A DNA stretch of 64,000 nucleotides from Sphingomonas sp. ERG5 (GTDB taxonomy: Bacteria; Pseudomonadota; Alphaproteobacteria; Sphingomonadales; Sphingomonadaceae), in assembly GCF_000803065.1 (NCBI RefSeq), contig NZ_JSXI01000029.1:186001-250000 (forward strand), in the 5' to 3' direction. Numbering within the stretch: position 1 is the first letter of the stretch; each line of letters opens with the position of its first letter. Shown one piece after another: positions 25,978 to 34,439 of this stretch. The position numbers and the translations under genes are program-made. Under the pieces are notes generated by a model. The model worked only from the letters and a program-made list of their open reading frames with translations, was not told the DNA's origin and did no database searches.

Positions 25978-26709
25978 TCATTTCGCTTCCTTGGCGGTCG
26001 CATTGACGCCTTCGATCCGGTTGACCAGGCCACCGAGATAATTCCCGAATGTCGCTCCCTTGGTAAATTCGACCGGCTTGATCTGTGCGGTTGCCAACTC
26101 TGCCGGGATGGCCATGTCGGTGGCGGTGCGTGGACGGATGCTGGCCCGCATCGGTGCGACGGCGGGTCGTTTTCCGAAAGGGCCCAGCAATGCCATCTTC
26201 ATCAGGCCGCCACCGGTCATGGCATGGTCGCCCTCCGCCCAATCGCTTGCGCCTTCGACGACACCAAGGTCCGTCACGGTACCGGCCTCTGCCTTGAAGC
26301 TATAGGATCCCAGCGAAAACGATGTCGTGCCCCAGGCCTGGATGACCCAGGTATCGGGGTCGACCTCGAGAAGGTGAAGCCGTGCGCCATCGCCCCTGAC
26401 GATTTCGCGGTTGCGGAAATATTCCGTGGCGGGCGTCTTGGACGGCAGGGGATTCGCGCTGGCCTTTCCCAGGCCGCGGATGTCGCCAAGCACCGGATCA
26501 TAATGCGCGAAGCTCAGCCCGGTGGTGAGCGGAAGTGTTTTTCGCGAGCCGGGAAAGTCCGCCATCGGATTTTCCAGCTGCCGGTATTCGATCAGAATAT
26601 AGGCCTTTGCCGGGTTGAGCGCGACGGGCACCTTCTTCAGCGTCTCGGCCGTTGCGGGTTGAGCGAGCGCCGATACGGCAAGTAGCGCGGCGAACGTCAT
26701 GGTCTTCAT
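25978..26709 (-). CDS. Exported hypothetical protein
   Basis: 243 aa with signal peptide MKTMTFAALLAVSALAQPATA. The mature protein is beta-rich (KAYILIEYRQLENP, TWVIQAWGTTSFSLGSYSFKAEAGTVTDLGVVEG) and resembles periplasmic or surface proteins of unknown function conserved in sphingomonads, but I cannot name a family. Its start overlaps the upstream gene by 4 bases, so the pair forms an operon. Confidence 0.65.
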   Translation of the reverse strand: MKTMTFAALLAVSALAQPATAETLKKVPVALNPAKAYILIEYRQLENPMADFPGSRKTLPLTTGLSFAHYDPVLGDIRGLGKASANPLPSKTPATEYFRNREIVRGDGARLHLLEVDPDTWVIQAWGTTSFSLGSYSFKAEAGTVTDLGVVEGASDWAEGDHAMTGGGLMKMALLGPFGKRPAVAPMRASIRPRTATDMAIPAELATAQIKPVEFTKGATFGNYLGGLVNRIEGVNATAKEAK

Positions 26710-27131
26710 CGTGGCAAAATCTCCCCTTCAGGCGTAGGAGCCGCAGCAAGTTCGAACAGCCGGTCCACGCGTGCCGTGTCTTTCAACTTGCTCAGGTCTT
26801 TTTTAACGGGATCGGACGCGGCGACGCGACGATATCCCTTATCCGCCATGCATGTGCGCAAGACGTTGTCGACCAGAGAACGCCGTTCCCGCGAACCGAA
26901 GAATCCGGCAAAGAAGCCGCCGGCGGCAGCAGCATATATGTTGTTCGAATAGGGGGCCGTGGTGTTGACGCGAACGCCACCTGCCAGTGCCTCACATTCC
27001 GTATAGTCGCGCGCATAGGCTTCGCGGTCGACCCCGACCTTGTGGAAATACACGGACTTGGCGTGCGCGGGTGTGGCGACGGCAAGGGCCGTCGCAATGA
27101 TCGCTGCGGCATATCGCCCGGCGCCCCTCAT
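26706..27131 (-). CDS. Exported Gly-rich-motif protein, unknown
   Basis: 141 aa from ATG 27131. Signal peptide RYAAAIIATALAVATPAHA. The mature part has YARDYTECEALAGG, then IYAAAAGGFFAGFFGSRERR (a Gly/Ala-rich turn seen in envelope proteins), then TCMADKGYRRV. The CxxxKGY(x)R motif near the end occurs in many small proteobacterial lipoprotein-like proteins. An upstream in-frame ATG at 27206 is less likely because it precedes the signal peptide. It is the first gene of a two-gene operon. Confidence 0.62.
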   Translation of the reverse strand: MRGAGRYAAAIIATALAVATPAHAKSVYFHKVGVDREAYARDYTECEALAGGVRVNTTAPYSNNIYAAAAGGFFAGFFGSRERRSLVDNVLRTCMADKGYRRVAASDPVKKDLSKLKDTARVDRLFELAAAPTPEGEILPR

Positions 27132-27287
27132 CTGATTCCCCCGCCGACCTGCTAGTCGCAGCAATGCCCACCAGCGGAAACTACCGAGGATTTTCTTGCA
27201 GATCAATTGCGTAACGTCAGCGTTACTGATGCAGCACTTCGCTTAACGACGGCGGCGGTTACCGAATTTGCAGGATGAGGCCGCAAC

Positions 27288-28247
27288 TCAAGCCTCGCCG
27301 AACCGCGTCATCCGGGCGGATTGTTCGTTTCCCTGGGACTCGGTCAGGGCATGATACAAGGCCGGACGCCTGCCGCGCAGCCAGCGCCGGCCGCTGCTCG
27401 TCGCGATCAAGCCGAGATCGAGATCGGCGGCCACCATGTCGTCATGCGGTGCCGCGCTTTCCGCCAGGATCCGGCCATAGGGATCCAGGATCATGGCATT
27501 GCCGGTCCGAATCTCGCCATGATCGGCGCCGATCCCGTTGCTGAAGGCAATGAACATTCCATTGTCGTGTGCGCGGGCGGGAAGCCAGCGCATGAGCCAG
27601 CCACGGCCATTGGGTCCGGCGAGTTCGCGTTGCAGCGGCCCCGGATCGATGTGCCGCCGGTCCCAAAGAACCTGTGGGATCGGCTTCATGCCATAGGGGC
27701 TGAGCGAATCGGTTCCACCGGTCTGATGGGGCGCGAGGAGTAATTCGGCGCCCATCAGCGCACAGGCCCTGACGTTCTCGACAAGATTATTGTCCCAGCA
27801 GATGAGGATCGCGACCTTCACCCCCCACGGCGTATCGAACACGGTATAGTTGTCGCCGCTGGCGATCTGGCGATGCTCGAACGCATGCAATTTCCGGTGG
27901 GTATGTCCCGAGCCATCCGGCAGGCAAAGCCGGTAGGCGTTATAGAGACGCTGGTCCTCGCCCATTTCCAGCCATCCGACACCGATGCCCAGGCCCAATT
28001 CGATGGACAGTGCGGCGACATGCGTGATGGACGGGCCGTCCACCGGTTCCGCAAGCCGGCCTATCTCCGCATCAGCGAGTTTCGGAATATGCCAGTATCC
28101 GGAAACGCACATCTCGGGAAATGCGACAATATGCGCACCCTCCGCCCGCGCGCGATGAGCGAAATGCGTGATCGTCGAGAGGTTATAATCGGCATCGGCC
28201 GCCCGGTGCTGAAACTGAACCGTGGCGATCCGAAGATGGTCGGGCAT
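27288..28247 (-). CDS. Carbon-nitrogen hydrolase (nitrilase superfamily)
   Basis: 319 aa. The catalytic triad is visible: E45 in VAFPEMCVSG, K119 in HRKLHAF, and C150 in VAILICWDNN. Such enzymes hydrolyse nitriles, amides or carbamoyl groups in the cytosol. ATG 28247 is chosen because the family N-terminus (LRIATVQFQHRAAD) starts right after it. It is divergent from a LysR regulator across a 97-base gap, the usual arrangement for LysR control. Confidence 0.88.
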   Translation of the reverse strand: MPDHLRIATVQFQHRAADADYNLSTITHFAHRARAEGAHIVAFPEMCVSGYWHIPKLADAEIGRLAEPVDGPSITHVAALSIELGLGIGVGWLEMGEDQRLYNAYRLCLPDGSGHTHRKLHAFEHRQIASGDNYTVFDTPWGVKVAILICWDNNLVENVRACALMGAELLLAPHQTGGTDSLSPYGMKPIPQVLWDRRHIDPGPLQRELAGPNGRGWLMRWLPARAHDNGMFIAFSNGIGADHGEIRTGNAMILDPYGRILAESAAPHDDMVAADLDLGLIATSSGRRWLRGRRPALYHALTESQGNEQSARMTRFGEA

Positions 28248-28344
28248 AGCGGGCGATCCTTTGGGGCGGTGGTCATGGCGGGATAAGTCCGCAAGCATCA
28301 TGATTACCAATGAAAGATCGATGGCCCTGTGATAACCTCGTGGA

Positions 28345-29226
28345 ATGGACCTGCATCATCTTCGTGCCTTTGTCGCGATAGCGGAGCTGCGACATTTCGG
28401 TCGCGCCGCCGCCCGGCTCAACATCACGCAACCGGCGCTGACCAAGCGTATCCGGGCGATGGAGGACCTGCTTGGCGCGCGCCTCTTCGAGCGGGATCGA
28501 CGGGGAACCATGCTGACCCGGTTCGGCGAACTCCTGCTGCCGGACGCCAGCCGCATCACGGTCGCAGCGGACGATCTGCGCGCGCGGGCGCGACGAGCCG
28601 TCGCGGGGGAGTGGGGGCGCCTCGATGTGGGGTTTGGCCTCTCGGCGATCGAACTGGCGCCCCGCCTGGTGGCACGCTATCGCACGGCGCATCCCGATGT
28701 CACCGTCAGCTTGAACAATTTCTCGTCAGCTGAACAGATCGAGCGGCTGACAAGCGGCACGCTCGATCTGGGTTTCCTGCGCTTGCCGCCGAGCGGTATG
28801 CTGGCGACACGGCCGTTGTTCATGGACCGTCTGGCGATTGCCCGGCCTTTCGACATGCCGTTCGACCGGGACATGGTGTCGTTGAACCGAACGGGCTTCG
28901 TGATGCTGGAAAGCGACCGTGGTCCCGGGCTTTCCCACCAGATTGCCGGATGGTGCCACAGCATCGGTTTTATCCCCCGCGTGGTCCAGCGCGCGGATGA
29001 TATCCAGACGGTGCTGGCTCTGGTGGCGGGCGGCGTCGGCTATTCGATCCTTCCCTATGGAGCGGGAAAATTGATGAACGACAGCGTTCGGCTGGAGCCG
29101 ATCGATGATCCTGCCGCCAGTTGGACCATCGGCATGGCCTGGCGATCGGATCGTCAGAATCCCGCGTTGCGGAACTTCATCGCCGTGGTGGACAAAATGG
29201 GCATCGCCGGCTTGCCGCAAGACTAG
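28345..29226 (+). CDS. LysR-family transcriptional regulator
   Basis: 293 aa. The N-terminal winged helix-turn-helix is unmistakable: MDLHHLRAFVAIAELRHFGRAAARLNITQPALTKRI. A periplasmic-binding-protein-like effector domain follows (VDVGFGLSAIELAPRL, then LDLGFLRLP and VAGGVGYSILPYG). Its gene is divergent from the nitrilase, so that operon and its own promoter are the likely targets. The effector is unknown. Confidence 0.9.
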   Translation: MDLHHLRAFVAIAELRHFGRAAARLNITQPALTKRIRAMEDLLGARLFERDRRGTMLTRFGELLLPDASRITVAADDLRARARRAVAGEWGRLDVGFGLSAIELAPRLVARYRTAHPDVTVSLNNFSSAEQIERLTSGTLDLGFLRLPPSGMLATRPLFMDRLAIARPFDMPFDRDMVSLNRTGFVMLESDRGPGLSHQIAGWCHSIGFIPRVVQRADDIQTVLALVAGGVGYSILPYGAGKLMNDSVRLEPIDDPAASWTIGMAWRSDRQNPALRNFIAVVDKMGIAGLPQD

Positions 29227-29241
29227 AGTCCACACAATATG

Positions 29242-29283
29242 GAGCCCGCGCCCGGAAAGGACGGGGCTTCGATGGGCTCTTTT
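29242..29283 (+). terminator. Hairpin plus T4 after the LysR gene
   Basis: GAGCCC at 29242 pairs with GGGCTC at 29274-29279, directly followed by TTTT. The loop is long (26 bases, with partial inner pairing), so the hairpin is weaker than a textbook terminator. Confidence 0.4.
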
Positions 29284-29289
29284 CTGCGC

Positions 29290-30828
29290 CTATTTGCGCG
29301 TGAACTTGTCGCCGCCCAGTTCCAGCATGGTGATCTGTCCCGCCGGACCAAAGGTGAAGCCCACCGGGGTCAAGCCGACAATGCTCATCTGGCCGAGGCT
29401 CTTCCATCGCGCCTTGAATTTGTCCTTGCCCTCATGATCGAGCACCGCTGAGGTCGCCGGACGTGCGAGCATCAGCTTGCCGTCGACCAGCGTGATTGCG
29501 ATGTCGCCCAGCATTGCGCTCGAATAGGTGCCGACATAGCGATCGAGCGGCAGAGTCGGGGGCGACACCGACGCCGGCGGCGGGGGCGTGTTCTCGCGCG
29601 CGATCCGGGCCGCATCGTCGCTTGCCTTCTTCAGCACGGCGCTGTGATCGATCACCGGACCGCCGAGAAAGGCGTCGAGCACGCGCAGCTCGACGGCGGT
29701 GGGCAGCATGGTCCGCAGCCCGTTGGTCAGCACGACCACGCCCAGCTTCTTGTCCGGTATCATCGCGACCATGCTCTGCATCCCGTCGATCGCGCCGGAA
29801 TGCGTGACGATCTTCTGTCCGCGATATTCCTGGACGCCCCAGGCGAGGCCATATTCGCTGAACTTGAAAGTCGTGCCGGGGCCACCGCGCGGTACGATCT
29901 GGCCGGTGTGCATTTCCGCCAGAGTGGCGGGGGCGATCAGCTGCCTGCCCTCGAACGTGCCGCCGCCCAGTTGCAGGCGCAGCCACTGCGCCATGTCGCG
30001 CGCGGTGGAATTGATCACGCCGGCACCGCCGACATTGTCGATCATGCGATAGTCGATCGGCACCATCTTGCCATCGATCAGGGCGTGTGGGGTCGCGACA
30101 TTGGCCAGACCCTTGAGCTCAGTGATGCTGGTATAGCTGCGGCGCATGCCGAGCGGCTCGAAGATGCGGGTGGCGACGAACTTGTCATAGCTGATACCTG
30201 CGACGGAGGAGACGACCTCACCCGCGACGATGAACATCTCGTTCTGATACTGGAACTGGTTGCGGAAACCGATCGACTCGGTCTGGAATCGCATCCGCCG
30301 GATGATCTCCTTGCGATCGAACCCGGATCCGTACCAGAGGTTGCCATTGGTGACCACGCCGGTCCGGTGGGACAGCAGGTCGCGTACCGTGGCGTGGCGC
30401 GTGACATAAGGATCGTCCATCTCGAACGACGGCATGTAATCATGCACCGCGCCGTCCCAGGCGATCTTCTTTTCGTCGACCAGCATGCCGAGCGCCGCCG
30501 AGGTGAATGCCTTGGTCGCGGATCCGATCGCAAAGACCGTGTCGGCATCGACCTTTCCCGGCTTGCCTTCCTCGCGGACACCGAAGCCCCGGGAATAGAC
30601 GATCTTGTCGTCCTTGATGATCGCGATGGACATGCCGGGTACCAGCCAGCTTTGTCGCGCGGTCTCGATATAGGCGTCCAGCCCCTCGAGCGCGGCGCTA
30701 GTCGAGGGGGCGGTGAGTGTTGCGGCCGCCGGGGTGGCTGTCTGCGCCAGGGTCGGGATCGCGGGCGTGATCAGGGCCAATGCCGTTGCGGACAGAATCA
30801 CATGCTTCATTCGCGCGATCGAGATCAT
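29290..30828 (-). CDS. Serine hydrolase, beta-lactamase fold, exported
   Basis: 512 aa. Signal peptide (KHVILSATALALITPAIPTLAQ). All three class C-type motifs are intact: S103-A-T-K106, Y194-Q-N196 and H343-S-G345. A C-terminal domain of about 100 residues (LDRYVGTYSSAMLGDIAITLVDG) matches DUF3471-like lipocalin folds common in EstB/D-aminopeptidase relatives. It is probably a periplasmic esterase or peptidase. The gene may be regulated through the inverted repeat at 30883-30914 just upstream. Confidence 0.88.
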   Translation of the reverse strand: MISIARMKHVILSATALALITPAIPTLAQTATPAAATLTAPSTSAALEGLDAYIETARQSWLVPGMSIAIIKDDKIVYSRGFGVREEGKPGKVDADTVFAIGSATKAFTSAALGMLVDEKKIAWDGAVHDYMPSFEMDDPYVTRHATVRDLLSHRTGVVTNGNLWYGSGFDRKEIIRRMRFQTESIGFRNQFQYQNEMFIVAGEVVSSVAGISYDKFVATRIFEPLGMRRSYTSITELKGLANVATPHALIDGKMVPIDYRMIDNVGGAGVINSTARDMAQWLRLQLGGGTFEGRQLIAPATLAEMHTGQIVPRGGPGTTFKFSEYGLAWGVQEYRGQKIVTHSGAIDGMQSMVAMIPDKKLGVVVLTNGLRTMLPTAVELRVLDAFLGGPVIDHSAVLKKASDDAARIARENTPPPPASVSPPTLPLDRYVGTYSSAMLGDIAITLVDGKLMLARPATSAVLDHEGKDKFKARWKSLGQMSIVGLTPVGFTFGPAGQITMLELGGDKFTRK

Positions 30829-31174
30829 GATCTGGGCCCCCTCATTATGGCGGTATCATTGATCAAGCTGTGCATTTTTTCAACCCAATCGGGACATATT
30901 TATCCTAATTGGGTATATATTTTCGATTTCGGAGCATTTTTCGGTTCTGAAGGAGCGGGCGGAGCGGAGCGGGGTTTCGACGATGCGCAGCATCGTTGAA
31001 ATGGCTGCCGTTGTGGTGACGGCCAGCGACGATCGGAAAGGCGCCCCGGGGGATGGCGGGCGTCGCAATCCCCTTCCAGCGGCCTGGAGACAGGTAAACC
31101 GTTCCCTGTCCTCACCAATATCTTGTCTCGCGTCGCCGCACCCGGCATGGGCGCAGGTACAACAAGGGGAATGC
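30829..31174. other. 346-base intergenic region
   Basis: Left third is AT-rich and contains an ACCCAAT/ATTGGGT inverted repeat near the 29290-30828 promoter. The right part includes a small hairpin CGATG-cgcag-CATCG near 30980-31000 but no convincing gene; open frames here lack ribosome binding sites. Confidence 0.5.
30883..30914. promoter_or_regulatory. ACCCAAT/ATTGGGT inverted repeat upstream of a serine hydrolase
   Basis: Seven-base arms ACCCAAT and ATTGGGT separated by 18 bases of AT-rich sequence, about 55 bases upstream of the 30828 start. The spacing puts the two half-sites on the same helix face (25 bp centre to centre), as for a dimeric regulator. The regulator is unknown. Confidence 0.35.
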
Positions 31175-32113
31175 ATGATGCCCGGTGGCCTGGCTGCTCT
31201 GCTCGACGATATCGCGGCGATCGCCAAGGTGGCTGCGGCGTCGGTCGACGATGTCGCGGGCGCGGCGGGGCGGGCCGGGGTCAAGGCGGCGGGCGTGGTC
31301 ATCGACGATACTGCGGTGACCCCGCGCTACGTGACCGGCCTCAGCCCCGCGCGCGAGCTGCCGATCATCGCCAAGATCGCGGTTGGGTCGCTCAAGAACA
31401 AATTGCTGTTTCTGTTGCCCGCCGCGCTGCTGCTCAGCGCGTTCGCGCCCTGGGCGATCACGCCGCTACTGATGCTCGGCGGCGCCTATCTCTGCTTCGA
31501 AGCGGCCGAAAAAATCATCGAGGCGCTGCTGGGACGGCATCATGGCGACGAAGCGGTAGCGATCGCGGATGATCCCGCCGAGCTGGAGGCGCGGCAAGTG
31601 TCGGGCGCGATCCGCACCGACTTCATCCTGTCGGCCGAGATCATGGCGATCGCGCTCGCCGAGATCGAAGGCACTTCGCTCTGGACCGAGGCCGCGGCGC
31701 TGGCGGTGGTCGCGATCGGCATCACCGTCGGGGTGTATGGCGCGGTCGCGCTGATCGTGAAAATGGATGATGTCGGGCTGCACCTGGCGCAGCGCCGGAC
31801 GGCGGTGGCGCGCGCAGTCGGCCGCGCACTCGTCTGGGCGATGCCGCGCGTGCTATCGGCACTTTCGATGATCGGTGTCGCCGCGATGGTATGGGTCGGC
31901 GGCGGGATCATCGTCCATGGGCTGGAGAGCTTCCACCTCGATACCGTGCCGCACGCGGTCCATGCCGCCGCCGCCGCCGCGGCGCTCGCGGTGCCGGCGA
32001 TGGCGGGTGTGGTGAACTGGCTGGTGACGGCGGCCTTGTCGGCGGTGGTCGGGTTCGTCGTCGGGGGCGTGATCGTCGGGGTCATGCATTTGCTGCCGCG
32101 CAAGGCGCATTGA
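31175..32113 (+). CDS. DUF808 family inner-membrane protein (YedI-like)
   Basis: 312 aa from ATG 31175 (AGGGG upstream). The N-terminus PGGLAALLDDIAAIAKVAAASVDDVAGAAGRAGVKAAGVVIDDTAVTPRYV is the DUF808 signature, followed by about eight hydrophobic segments. E. coli YedI is the best-known relative; function is unknown, possibly a transporter or channel. The gene is single, with a hairpin shortly after its stop. Confidence 0.88.
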   Translation: MMPGGLAALLDDIAAIAKVAAASVDDVAGAAGRAGVKAAGVVIDDTAVTPRYVTGLSPARELPIIAKIAVGSLKNKLLFLLPAALLLSAFAPWAITPLLMLGGAYLCFEAAEKIIEALLGRHHGDEAVAIADDPAELEARQVSGAIRTDFILSAEIMAIALAEIEGTSLWTEAAALAVVAIGITVGVYGAVALIVKMDDVGLHLAQRRTAVARAVGRALVWAMPRVLSALSMIGVAAMVWVGGGIIVHGLESFHLDTVPHAVHAAAAAAALAVPAMAGVVNWLVTAALSAVVGFVVGGVIVGVMHLLPRKAH

Positions 32114-32234
32114 GGGACTACCGGGGACCCGGCATCTTGGTTCGAATGCCGGGAAAGGGCCCAATCTTCGCGGTTCGCTCGCCGAAATGCGCTGCCCGAT
32201 TGCCGACGTTCGATCATTCGGTACAAACGGGGTC

Positions 32235-32621
32235 GTGAAACATCGCGGGATTATAATTTTCGGGACCATCCTGATCGTGGCGATCACCTGTGCCTCGCTG
32301 GCGCGTCATACGCTTGGACGCACCCGGCCCGACTTGGTGGCCTGGTTTTCGTTCGATGATGGCCCGCTGACTTTCGCCCGCGTTTACACCTCCGGTTCGG
32401 TCGGTCCCTTCAGGGTCGGCGATACACGTGCCGCCACGGCAAGCCGGCTGTCAAAAGTGCAGGTGCCGGCGCAAGACATGCCTCAGCTGTGGCGGCAGCG
32501 GCCCCAGTGGAGCCTTTCTCTCCCGTCGCGGGGCGGTGGTTATTCCACTTACACAATCACTTTCACCGATGATCGTGTAATGTCCATTCAGGCATTCTAC
32601 TCTGTATTTGCCGGGTTATAG
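32235..32621 (+). CDS. Hypothetical membrane-anchored protein
   Basis: 128 aa from a GTG preceded by ACGGGG; an in-frame ATG at 32187 is possible but lacks a visible ribosome binding site. One N-terminal hydrophobic segment (GIIIFGTILIVAITCASLA) should anchor it in the membrane or act as a signal. The rest has no recognised family. GC is slightly lower than neighbours. Confidence 0.5.
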   Translation: MKHRGIIIFGTILIVAITCASLARHTLGRTRPDLVAWFSFDDGPLTFARVYTSGSVGPFRVGDTRAATASRLSKVQVPAQDMPQLWRQRPQWSLSLPSRGGGYSTYTITFTDDRVMSIQAFYSVFAGL

Positions 32622-32797
32622 CCGAACGGCTGGTATTGCGGGCATGGGGTCCGGAAATCGCCGGTCCGTCGACCACCAGCAGCGATGTTGGCGATGTCTT
32701 GTGAGAAGTCCAGGAAGGTCATGAAGCACTTGTCCGTAACTGACCGCCATCAGCATGCCGTGCGCGACCGGTTATCGTCCAGATGACGGAGGGAATG

Positions 32798-33289
32798 ATG
32801 CACTGGCGCCAAATGACCGAAGCCGATCTGGCGGAGGTCGCGGAGATCGCAGCGCTGGCCTTTCCCGATCATCGCGAGAGCCTGTCCTGTTTTGCCGAAC
32901 GGCTGACGCTGAGCCCTGCGCTCTGCTTCGTGCTTGAGGATGGCGGCGCGCTGTTCGGCTATCTGATCGCCTATCCCTGGCCCGAAGGCAGTATTCCGCC
33001 GCTGGATAGTTTGCTCGGCGCGCTTCCGACCGAGCGGGACGCGCTCTATCTTCACGATCTCGCGCTCCGTCCCGAAGCCCGGGGCACCGGGCAGATGAAG
33101 AACATCGTGGGGCGGTTGAGCGAGGCAGCGCGCCGGAGTGGCGCCAGAAGGATCGCTTTGGTGTCGGTCAATGACTCGGTTGGCGCGTGGCGCGCGAACG
33201 GTTTCGAGATCGCCGACAATGATCCCGCGATCCGCGCCAAGCTCGCCAGCTATGGCGATGGCGCCCATTATATGACCCGCACGATCTGA
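32798..33289 (+). CDS. GNAT-family acetyltransferase
   Basis: 163 aa. The acetyl-CoA binding region is visible as LYLHDLALRPEARGTGQMKNIVGRL, with the R-x-x-G-x-G/A pattern as RGTGQ, and the C-terminal VNDSVGAWRANGFEIADN is typical. ATG 32798 has GGAGGG at a proper distance. It is 13 bases upstream of a serine hydrolase gene, so the two are probably co-transcribed. The acceptor is unknown. Confidence 0.85.
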   Translation: MHWRQMTEADLAEVAEIAALAFPDHRESLSCFAERLTLSPALCFVLEDGGALFGYLIAYPWPEGSIPPLDSLLGALPTERDALYLHDLALRPEARGTGQMKNIVGRLSEAARRSGARRIALVSVNDSVGAWRANGFEIADNDPAIRAKLASYGDGAHYMTRTI

Positions 33290-33302
33290 AGGACGGCGCC
33301 TC

Positions 33303-34325
33303 ATGAGATTAAGGTTGATCGGCATCGCGGTCTGGATTGCTTGTCTTTGGACGCTTCCCCTGGCTGCTCAGAGCGACAAAAAGCTGGAAGCGGTCCTTGC
33401 CGGATGGGATCATGACGACCATCCCGACCTGCGCGGTGTCGTGGTCATGCGCGGGGGCCGGATCATTGCCGAGCGCTATTATAATGGCGAAACCGCCGAC
33501 ACGCTTCATGACGTGCGATCGGCGGGAAAGAGCATCACGTCGCTGCTGGTCGGTATCGCGCTCGATCGGCGCAAGATCCGCAGCGTAAACGATCCGGTCG
33601 AAGCGTATTGGCCGGAAGCCAAAGGCAGCCCGATCGGGGATGTCGCGGTGCGCGATGTCCTGACCATGCGGTCGGGCCTGGCCGCGTTCGATGAGGATGC
33701 GGCGTCGCCCGGCAACGAGGACAAGCTTGATGAAGCGGCCGACCCTCTGGCGTTCGTGTTGCATGTGCCGCGCGCCGATCCGCCGGGTTCGGTCTATCGC
33801 TACAATTCCCTGACTGCTTATACCGCCGGCATCATCGTGACGAAGGCGGTCGGACAGCATATGGCCGATTTTGCCGGCGCCGCGCTGTTCGAGCCATTGG
33901 GTATCCGACAATGGCGCTGGGTGTCCGACACCGCGGGTTATACCAAAGGGCAGGGAAATCTGTCCCTGACCGCGAGGGGATTCGCGACGATCGGTGACAT
34001 GGTTCGCGGCGGCGGCGTCTATCACGGTCGCAGGATCGTCAGTGCCGCGTGGCTGCGCGACGCCCTTGCACCCAGGGTCGCGATTTCCGCCAGTGATCCA
34101 TATGCCGATGGTTATGGCTATTTCTGGTATTCGAAAACGCAGCAGATCGGCGGAAAGCCAGTGGCGATATCTTTTGCGTCGGGCAATGGCGGCAACAAGA
34201 TCTATGTAGTCCCGAGCCGGCATCTCGTCGTTGCGATCACCTCCAGCGCCTATGGCCATGGTTATGGCCAGCGTCGTTCGGAAAACATTCTCAAGGCCGT
34301 CCTGTCCGCCCTTCCGGCCAAATGA
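33303..34325 (+). CDS. Serine hydrolase, beta-lactamase fold, exported
   Basis: 340 aa, the most compact of the four. Signal peptide (GIAVWIACLWTLPLAAQ). Active-site motifs are S73-A-G-K76 and Y167-N-S; the third motif is SGNGG near residue 298. These are close to 6-aminohexanoate-dimer hydrolase (NylB)-like esterases. It is the second gene of a GNAT-hydrolase pair. Confidence 0.87.
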   Translation: MRLRLIGIAVWIACLWTLPLAAQSDKKLEAVLAGWDHDDHPDLRGVVVMRGGRIIAERYYNGETADTLHDVRSAGKSITSLLVGIALDRRKIRSVNDPVEAYWPEAKGSPIGDVAVRDVLTMRSGLAAFDEDAASPGNEDKLDEAADPLAFVLHVPRADPPGSVYRYNSLTAYTAGIIVTKAVGQHMADFAGAALFEPLGIRQWRWVSDTAGYTKGQGNLSLTARGFATIGDMVRGGGVYHGRRIVSAAWLRDALAPRVAISASDPYADGYGYFWYSKTQQIGGKPVAISFASGNGGNKIYVVPSRHLVVAITSSAYGHGYGQRRSENILKAVLSALPAK

Positions 34326-34439
34326 TCCATCACGCCCCGTTCGCTCCGGGCGGCATCGCAACCAAGCGCCAGGCGTCGTGCATGGTTTCGACATCGTCTG
34401 AAGCGAACGGGACGTGATGCCGTTCGGTCTCGCGCCGCG

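Noticed and set aside
29644..30999. 451-codon plus-strand frame over the serine hydrolase
   Set aside because: Antisense to a gene with intact SxxK, YxN and HxG motifs; no signal, motif or ribosome binding site.
32128..32153. Possible tRNA fragment (GGTTCGAATGCC resembles a T-arm)
   Set aside because: The 8-bp stem CCCGGCAT/ATGCCGGG encloses the TTCGA-like loop, and no acceptor, D or anticodon arm can be drawn. It is better read as a plain hairpin after the DUF808 gene.
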